Shown piece after piece: positions 44,263 through 50,070 of a DNA stretch of 50,070 nucleotides (its first letter is position 1; each line of letters opens with the position of its first letter). The notes beneath the pieces were generated by a model, which made no database searches, had not been told where the DNA came from, and worked only from the letters and a program-made list of their open reading frames with translations. Origin of the DNA: Chloroflexota bacterium (GTDB lineage Bacteria > Chloroflexota > Limnocylindria > Limnocylindrales > Limnocylindraceae); contig QWQR01000004.1 of assembly GCA_003670745.1 (NCBI GenBank), forward strand, positions 1 to 50,070, in the 5' to 3' direction. The translations under genes and the position numbers were made by a program.

Positions 44263-44985
44263 TTAGCGCGCGCCGTCGAGCGTTGCGCGCTGGAAGTCGA
44301 CGAGTTGCGTCATGCCGGTGCGCGCGAGCTCAAGGAGCGCGTCAAGGGAGGCCCGGTCGAACGGCTCCTGCTCCGCGGTCCCCTGGATCTCCACGAACCC
44401 GCCATCGCCGGTGCCAACGACGTTGAGGTCAACATCGGCACGGCTGTCCTCTTCGTACGGAAGGTCGAGCATTGGTCGACCGCCAACGATCCCCACGGAG
44501 ACTGCGGCGATGTGTCGTGCTAGGTGCGCCTCAATCCCCTTCTTGCGCATTGCGAGGGCAAGGGCGATCCAGCCGCCGGTGATGCTCGCGCAACGGGTGC
44601 CGCCGTCGGCGACCAGCACGTCGCAGTCGATCAGGATCGAGCGCTCACCGAGCTTCTTTAGGTCAACGGCCTGGCGCAACGAGCGACCGATCAGTCGCTG
44701 GATCTCATGGGTGCGGCCACCGAGCTTGCCGCGAACGGCCTCGCGGTCGCTGCGTGTGTTGGTGGATCGCGGAAGCATGCTGTACTCGGCGGTCACCCAG
44801 CCGGTGCCGCTGCCACGCAGATGCGGCGGAACGCGATCTTCGATCGTCGCGGAGCAGATCACTACGGTGTTGCCGACGCTGATCACCGCCGAGCCTTCGG
44901 CCCAGCGCTGCACGCCGAGCTCAACGCTCAGCGGTCGAAGTTCGTTATCGCTGCGCCCATCGGCGCGCTTTGTCGACTCGCTCAT
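44263..44985 (-). CDS. rph: Ribonuclease PH
   Basis: [86 protein letters not shown]. Confidence 0.97.
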   Translation of the reverse strand: MSESTKRADGRSDNELRPLSVELGVQRWAEGSAVISVGNTVVICSATIEDRVPPHLRGSGTGWVTAEYSMLPRSTNTRSDREAVRGKLGGRTHEIQRLIGRSLRQAVDLKKLGERSILIDCDVLVADGGTRCASITGGWIALALAMRKKGIEAHLARHIAAVSVGIVGGRPMLDLPYEEDSRADVDLNVVGTGDGGFVEIQGTAEQEPFDRASLDALLELARTGMTQLVDFQRATLDGAR

Positions 44986-46280
44986 GTCGCTCCCCCTTCG
45001 CCGCGCTCTGCGGCCTTCGCCTCATCCCATAGGCCATCTAGCACCGCGAAGTCTGCACTCTTTAAGTCAATCGCGCGCGCGGCGGCGCGCCGCTCCACAT
45101 CACCGAAGCGGCGACGGAACTTCTCGTTCGCGCTGCGCAGGGCGGCCTCGGCATCAATGCCGCTGCGTCGCCCGAGGTTCACGAGCACCGTGATCACGTC
45201 GCCAAGCTCCTCTTTCGCCGCGGCGAGCGTCGCTGGACTCTTCGCCGCACGGCCGGTCAGCACGTCGGGGTCGCCCGCATCGCGCAGCGCCTCGGCGAGC
45301 TCGCCGAGCTCCTCGTCGAGCTTCTCAAGCAGGCCGCGCATCTCCGGCCAGTCATAGCCGAGGGCGCTCGCCCGATCCTGCAGCTCGCGACTCGCGGCCA
45401 ATGCTGGGAGGCTGCGGCTCACCCCCTCAAGCGCGCTGCGCGGCCGCGCCGTATCGACTGACTGGTCGGATCCGTTCGCGGCCTTTTCACTTGCGCGCTC
45501 TTCGGCCTTCACCGACTCCCAGTTGCGCTGCACATCGCGGCTCGTCGTCGCCTCGGCGTCGCCGAACACATGTGGATGACGGCGCACGATCTTCTTCGCC
45601 AGCCGCTCCTGAACGTCGGTTAGGTCAAAGGCGCCGATCTCGGCGGCGAGCTGCGCGTGCAGAATCACCTGCAGGAGCACGTCGCCGAGCTCCCCCTGCA
45701 GCGCATCGAGCGCCTCTCCACGACGCTCAGGCGGCGCCGCCTCGAGCGCCTCAATCGCGTCATGCAGCTCCCACGCCTCTTCAATGAGATGTTTCGCGAG
45801 GCTTCCGTGCGTCTGCTCGCGATCCCACGGGCAGCCGTCGGGGGCGCGAAGTCGCGCGCTCAGCCACGGCATCGCCCACGGTGAGGCGAGCGCAGCGAGC
45901 GGCGGGAGCGGCGGAATGAGCAGCGCGGTTACCTCGCTCCCTTTTCCGAGCGCCTGTGCCAGAGAGGAGAGGGTTGCGCGCGTGCCATCGGGGATCGAGG
46001 TAGCAACATGTTCGGCGCCATACAGGCGCACGAGCAGTTGCAAGCCGGTGCCACTTCGCCCGGGGAGCTGCGTCGTATCAGCCGCCACGCGCGCAGAACT
46101 CACCGCTGCGTCGTGATCCAGCGCAACGATTAGGGGGAGTCGAGAATCAATTGCGGTAGCGGCGAGCGCCTGCATCGGGATCAACGTCACGCCAGCGTCC
46201 AGGGCGACCTCTGGGGCCGCGATACGTGCGGCAGCGATGAGGGCTGCGGGGTCGACGCGGGCCGGCTGCCCGCCGGTCAC
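44982..46280 (-). CDS. mazG: MazG nucleotide pyrophosphohydrolase with reduced YabN-like N-terminal region
   Basis: [99 protein letters not shown]. Confidence 0.93.
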   Translation of the reverse strand: MTGGQPARVDPAALIAAARIAAPEVALDAGVTLIPMQALAATAIDSRLPLIVALDHDAAVSSARVAADTTQLPGRSGTGLQLLVRLYGAEHVATSIPDGTRATLSSLAQALGKGSEVTALLIPPLPPLAALASPWAMPWLSARLRAPDGCPWDREQTHGSLAKHLIEEAWELHDAIEALEAAPPERRGEALDALQGELGDVLLQVILHAQLAAEIGAFDLTDVQERLAKKIVRRHPHVFGDAEATTSRDVQRNWESVKAEERASEKAANGSDQSVDTARPRSALEGVSRSLPALAASRELQDRASALGYDWPEMRGLLEKLDEELGELAEALRDAGDPDVLTGRAAKSPATLAAAKEELGDVITVLVNLGRRSGIDAEAALRSANEKFRRRFGDVERRAAARAIDLKSADFAVLDGLWDEAKAAERGEGGAT

Positions 46281-48031
46281 GGCTGCGGCGAAGCTCCCAC
46301 CGCTTGCGCCTTCTCTTGCACTTTCGCTCCGTCAACCCAGATCTCCGCCGAGGCGACGTAGTCGTTGATCCAGTACACGAACCCGTTCCCCTCCACTGCC
46401 GTCAGCTGAGCTTCAGTGAGCGGTCGCTGCTCCACGGTTTCAACCTTGACGATCAGGAAGCTGTTCTGGACAGACTCGACGCCGCTCACTTCGCCCTGGT
46501 TCAGCTTCCAGACCATCTGCGAGAGGTCAGTGGGAACGGTGTAGCGCGCAACCCACCCCTCATGCGTGAAGGTCATGCCGGTGAATGGGTCGTCAACGCC
46601 GCCAGCGATCGCCGCCTTGGCTGCCGTCTCAAAGTCGGTGCCAGGCGCAGCAAGCTGCGTTGCCAATAGATCAAGCCGGAACTTGAGGCTCTGTTGTCGG
46701 GCTTCAAAGCGAATGATGTGATAGCCAAACTCTGTCTTAATCGGCCCAAGAAGATCGCCCTGCTTCAGACCATCTGCCCAGATCGCATCTTCGAATGCCT
46801 GGGTATAAGTGCCTTTTGGCGCCCAGCTGAGTAGTCCGCCTTGTGCCGCCGAGCTGGCGTCGTCGCTCCCCTTCGCGAGCGTCGCGAAATCATCGCCGGC
46901 CTGCAACTGGGCGAGGGCTGCGTTCGCCTCTGCTTCTGCTGCGGTCCAGGCGGGGTCCGCTGGATCGAGCTTATTTGCTCCACGCGCGTCGTTGTTCGGC
47001 GCATAGAGAATATGGCTGACCTCGATCTGATCCTGGTCGCCCTTGCCATCATCTGCAATGGCGACATATGAGACGTCGCGCTGCTCCACGGTGGGAGCGG
47101 TGAGTTCGGCGAGCACCGAGGTCTTCAGAGTGTTCTTGAGCGCGCGCTCCGCCGCGAGTTTTTTGTAGACGCCCATGTCGAGTTTCGCATCGCTCGTGCG
47201 CTGCTCGAAGGAGGGGTCGAGTGCCGCCGGACGAATCTGGTCGACCGCAAAGATCACAAACTGGTCGGTCGATCGCTTGATAACCGCGGTCGTTCCAGGT
47301 GAGGTGAGTGCCCACGCCGCATCGTAGCCAGCATCACCTGCAGGATCTTCGTCTTGTGCGCTCCAGCCAATGAGGCCACCGTCGAGCGCGTAGGAGTCGG
47401 ACGAGTCGCGCTTGGCGATCGCGCCGAAATCACCGCCTGCGGCAAGTTCAGCAACGATGGCGTCGGCCTTCTGTTTTGCAGCGGCAACATCGGCGTCAGA
47501 GGGTGCCCCCACGCTGATCCCACCGATGCCGATCGAGATGGTGATCCGGCGCATGAGACGAAGCTCGGGAGTCGAAGTCTCTTTTGCCCACTCTGCTTCG
47601 ATCGCGGCGTCGTCAACGCTGATGCCGCGCTCCTGCGCAAGCGTTGATACGGCAATAGCCTCGACCATGTCGGTGATGAGCTGCTGGCTGAGGTTCGTGC
47701 GAGCATCGGTGACCTTTTGGAGCGCTGCGGTCCCCTCGTCGGGCGTCAGCGTGCCTGCCGCGATTCGCGCGCGGATGCGCGACTCCTCAATGCCAAGCTT
47801 GAATCCGGCAATGTCGCCACGCGCCTTCGCCTCACTCTTTGAGATCCCATGGCCATTCACCTCGACACTCGGGGCGAGGGTTGCAGACCACCAGCCGTAG
47901 CCGCCCGCCCCTAGGAGCAGGAGCGCTGAGAGGGCGATCGCCGCAACGAAGGTGAGGTTGGTCAGGGCAGTTTTGTCGGCGCGCGCAAATCGCGCAGCGA
48001 TCGCGGCTCGAATGCGAGAGATGGGATTCAC
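46277..48031 (-). CDS. Membrane-anchored SurA/PrsA-like peptidylprolyl isomerase with parvulin domains
   Basis: N-terminal TM; DGGLIGWSAQDEDP and VSHILYAPNNDAR...AQGGLLSWAPKGTYTQAFEDAIW...GPIKTEFGYHIIRFE. Confidence 0.85.
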   Translation of the reverse strand: MNPISRIRAAIAARFARADKTALTNLTFVAAIALSALLLLGAGGYGWWSATLAPSVEVNGHGISKSEAKARGDIAGFKLGIEESRIRARIAAGTLTPDEGTAALQKVTDARTNLSQQLITDMVEAIAVSTLAQERGISVDDAAIEAEWAKETSTPELRLMRRITISIGIGGISVGAPSDADVAAAKQKADAIVAELAAGGDFGAIAKRDSSDSYALDGGLIGWSAQDEDPAGDAGYDAAWALTSPGTTAVIKRSTDQFVIFAVDQIRPAALDPSFEQRTSDAKLDMGVYKKLAAERALKNTLKTSVLAELTAPTVEQRDVSYVAIADDGKGDQDQIEVSHILYAPNNDARGANKLDPADPAWTAAEAEANAALAQLQAGDDFATLAKGSDDASSAAQGGLLSWAPKGTYTQAFEDAIWADGLKQGDLLGPIKTEFGYHIIRFEARQQSLKFRLDLLATQLAAPGTDFETAAKAAIAGGVDDPFTGMTFTHEGWVARYTVPTDLSQMVWKLNQGEVSGVESVQNSFLIVKVETVEQRPLTEAQLTAVEGNGFVYWINDYVASAEIWVDGAKVQEKAQAVGASPQP

Positions 48032-48096
48032 GTGTAGACGACCTCCAGTATCCAGCCACTCAGGGGCGAGAGGGCTGATGATACAATGCCGATCAC

Positions 48097-48951
48097 ATGC
48101 GCGCCTCCTCTGATCGCCTCACCGTCGGTCGCCCTCCAGTAGGTCCCATTCAGGCATTCCTCGAAGCCCTTGCCTCGCTTCGCAGGCGACGCCGACTGAT
48201 CTGGTACATCACCATCTCGTCACTCCGTGGGCGGGGTCGCGACTCCGTGATCGGCAATCTTTGGTGGGTGCTTGACCCGGCATTAAACATCGCTATCTAC
48301 TACATCCTTGTCGTCGTGATCTTCGCTCGGAGCGAGCCGGCATATCCGCTCTTTCTCTTCGCAGGGATCATGCCGTGGCGATGGCTCTCGAGTGCGGTAT
48401 CGGAATCGACCTCTGTTATTCGCGGTCGCGCGTCAATCATGCGCTCCGTCGCCTTCCCAACAATCACCCTGCCGGCATCGACCGTGCTCTCGGGGTTCAT
48501 TAGCTTCCTCTTTGGGTTAGTCCCCCTTGCCGTCCTGTATGTGATTTACCCGGAACGACTCACTGGATGGATATTCGCAATTCCCCTGGTGGCTATTGCC
48601 CAGATTGCTTGGACAATTCCGCTCGTCATCTTCATTAGCGCTGTCAGCATGTTCTTTCTCGACATGCAAAATATTGTGAACCACGGAATGCGACTATGGT
48701 TCTATGCGACCCCGATCATCTACAGCGCCGAGGGTCTGCGAAAGATCGCTGCAGACCATCCACCTATTGATTTCCTTATCAAGCTCAACCCATTCCTTTG
48801 GATCATTGAGGGGTACCGAGACTTGATCTACGCGGGGCGTCCTGCGAACTGGGGCGCCCTACTCGGGATCACCCTTGCATCGCTCCCGGTCACGTTCGTG
48901 CTCGTCTACGTGTTCCGACGACTCTCACCGTACTTTGTAAAGGTGCTCTAA
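48097..48951 (+). CDS. ABC-2 type permease, polysaccharide exporter (Wzm/TagG-like)
   Basis: LIWYITISSLRGRGRDSVIGNLWWVLDPALNIAIYYILVVVIFARSEPAYPLFLFAGIMPWRWLSSAVSES. Confidence 0.92.
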   Translation: MRASSDRLTVGRPPVGPIQAFLEALASLRRRRRLIWYITISSLRGRGRDSVIGNLWWVLDPALNIAIYYILVVVIFARSEPAYPLFLFAGIMPWRWLSSAVSESTSVIRGRASIMRSVAFPTITLPASTVLSGFISFLFGLVPLAVLYVIYPERLTGWIFAIPLVAIAQIAWTIPLVIFISAVSMFFLDMQNIVNHGMRLWFYATPIIYSAEGLRKIAADHPPIDFLIKLNPFLWIIEGYRDLIYAGRPANWGALLGITLASLPVTFVLVYVFRRLSPYFVKVL

Positions 48952-49740
48952 GTGGCCGCGGAATCGTTGCCGATCATGCTGCGAGGGGTTGGCGTTCAAT
49001 ACGACATGCGCCTCTCGCGTAAGCGCCGACTCCGTGGAACCCTGACGGGAAAGTACAAGGACTCTGAGGCGAAGAAGTTTTGGGCGCTGAGGAAAGTTGA
49101 CCTCGAGGTGCGGCACGGCGAGTCACTCGCCGTGATTGGCAACAACGGCGCAGGTAAGAGCACCCTCTTGCAGACCCTTGCCGGGATCATCACGCCAGAC
49201 GAAGGCGAGATCGAAGTCCGAGGAAGAATTTCAACACTGCTCAATCTCGGCGCGGGATTCGAAGACGATCTAGACGCACAGGAGAACATCCTGCTTGCGG
49301 GCGAGTACTTGGGGATCCCACATAACACGATTCGAAGAAAGCTTAGCGAGATCATCAACTTCGCGGATATTGGCAAGTTTGCAGACATGCCAGCACGAAC
49401 CTATAGCTCAGGGATGCGCGCTCGACTGGGCTTCAGCGTGGCAACTTCCGTAGACCCCGACGTCCTTCTTCTCGACGAGGTGATGGCTACTGGTGACGCT
49501 GCATTCGCTGAAAAATCGCGCACTCGGGTGCTCGAGTTGATGGGGCGTGCTCGTGCCATTGTGTTCGTCACCCATGATCTTGAGGCTGCAGAAAAGTTCT
49601 GTAATCGTGCGATCGAGATTGATAGAGGGGAGATCATCGCCTCTGGGTCCCCTGCGAAAGTGATCGCAGACTACAGGAAGCGGAACAGCATCACTGGGCC
49701 GTCGAGCCTCGGAAAGCGCGGGGCACGAATCGCAACGTAA
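48952..49740 (+). CDS. Polysaccharide ABC transporter ATP-binding protein (Wzt/TagH-like)
   Basis: GNNGAGKSTLLQTLAGI, TYSSGMRARLGFSVATSVDPDVLLLDEVMATGDAAF; GTG start. Confidence 0.94.
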   Translation: MAAESLPIMLRGVGVQYDMRLSRKRRLRGTLTGKYKDSEAKKFWALRKVDLEVRHGESLAVIGNNGAGKSTLLQTLAGIITPDEGEIEVRGRISTLLNLGAGFEDDLDAQENILLAGEYLGIPHNTIRRKLSEIINFADIGKFADMPARTYSSGMRARLGFSVATSVDPDVLLLDEVMATGDAAFAEKSRTRVLELMGRARAIVFVTHDLEAAEKFCNRAIEIDRGEIIASGSPAKVIADYRKRNSITGPSSLGKRGARIAT

Positions 49741-49750
49741 CGTTGCGATT
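49728..49750. terminator. Bidirectional terminator-like hairpin between convergent genes
   Basis: AATCGCAACG-TAA-CGTTGCGATT perfect 10-bp stem; loop is the stop codon. Confidence 0.7.
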
Positions 49751-49752
49751 AA

Positions 49753-50070
49753 CTACGGCGCGGCCGAAGGGATCGGTAGTCCTCCGCGGAAGTTAGTGAT
49801 CACCAAGAGGGTACGAATGCTGTCGATCGGCAGCGTCGGCGTGACATCTGCGCTCTGCAACACCGAACTCGCCTGAGCGCTCACCGCAGCGATCGTGCCG
49901 ATCGATAGGCCACGCGGAAATGCCGAACGTAGTTCGGGGGTGAGCTCAATCCCAGAGGTGGTTACCGCAGCACCGATCGTCACCTCGCGAAGTGCGTCAA
50001 CGTCTTCGAACATAAGGGGATTCGAGCCGCGGCCGGAGAGGAGGCCGATCGCCCCCGACGCAGCGATCTC
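49753..50070 (-). CDS. mreC: Rod shape-determining protein MreC, C-terminal part, runs off right edge
   Basis: EIAASGAIGLLSGRGSNPLMFEDVDALREVTIGAAVTTSGIELTPELRSAFPRGLSIGTIAAVSAQASSVLQSADVTPTLPIDSIRTLLVI; frame open to window edge. Confidence 0.82.
   Translation of the reverse strand, partial: EIAASGAIGLLSGRGSNPLMFEDVDALREVTIGAAVTTSGIELTPELRSAFPRGLSIGTIAAVSAQASSVLQSADVTPTLPIDSIRTLLVITNFRGGLPIPSAAP

Noticed and set aside
48097-49740. Wzm/Wzt genes as a recent horizontal island (looks lower GC, no GCGATCGC)
   Set aside because: Only 1.6 kb and ends next to mreC; composition not computed, so not supported as a separate island claim.

Overview
The window is a compact, high-GC bacterial chromosome segment, possibly Chloroflexota (inference from gene content only). 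It has about 42 protein-coding genes, three tRNA genes and a TPP riboswitch. No CRISPR array, transposase or prophage was recognised. Gene blocks left to right: TPP riboswitch-thiN-ykoE; a GIDE-like membrane protein; class-V aminotransferase plus peptidase C26; a WYL-regulator/SAMHD1-like HD/RecB-DEDD nuclease cluster; Rieske oxygenase plus sarcosine-oxidase-like enzyme plus polar amino-acid ABC transporter; a flavinylated redox module (ferric-reductase-like, FMN-binding, ApbE); a two-component system; an envelope module (subtilase, tRNAs, Ig-like exoprotein, acidic S-layer-like protein, anti-sigma, ECF sigma); glnA; a SpoIID/FG-GAP/LysM-like exoprotein; PucR-ResB; LCP; rdgB-rph-mazG-parvulin foldase; a Wzm/Wzt-type exporter; and partial mreC. 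The two strongest unexplained signals are genome-scale. First, the palindrome GCGATCGC (identical to cyanobacterial HIP1) occurs at least 31 times by eye, in all three codon phases, and is absent from two ~7 kb blocks. Second, a TANNNT-like hexamer sits 6-7 nt upstream of the start codon of most transcription-unit-first genes, implying pervasive leaderless mRNAs and corrected starts for several ORFs. All functional names come from motif reading without database searches.
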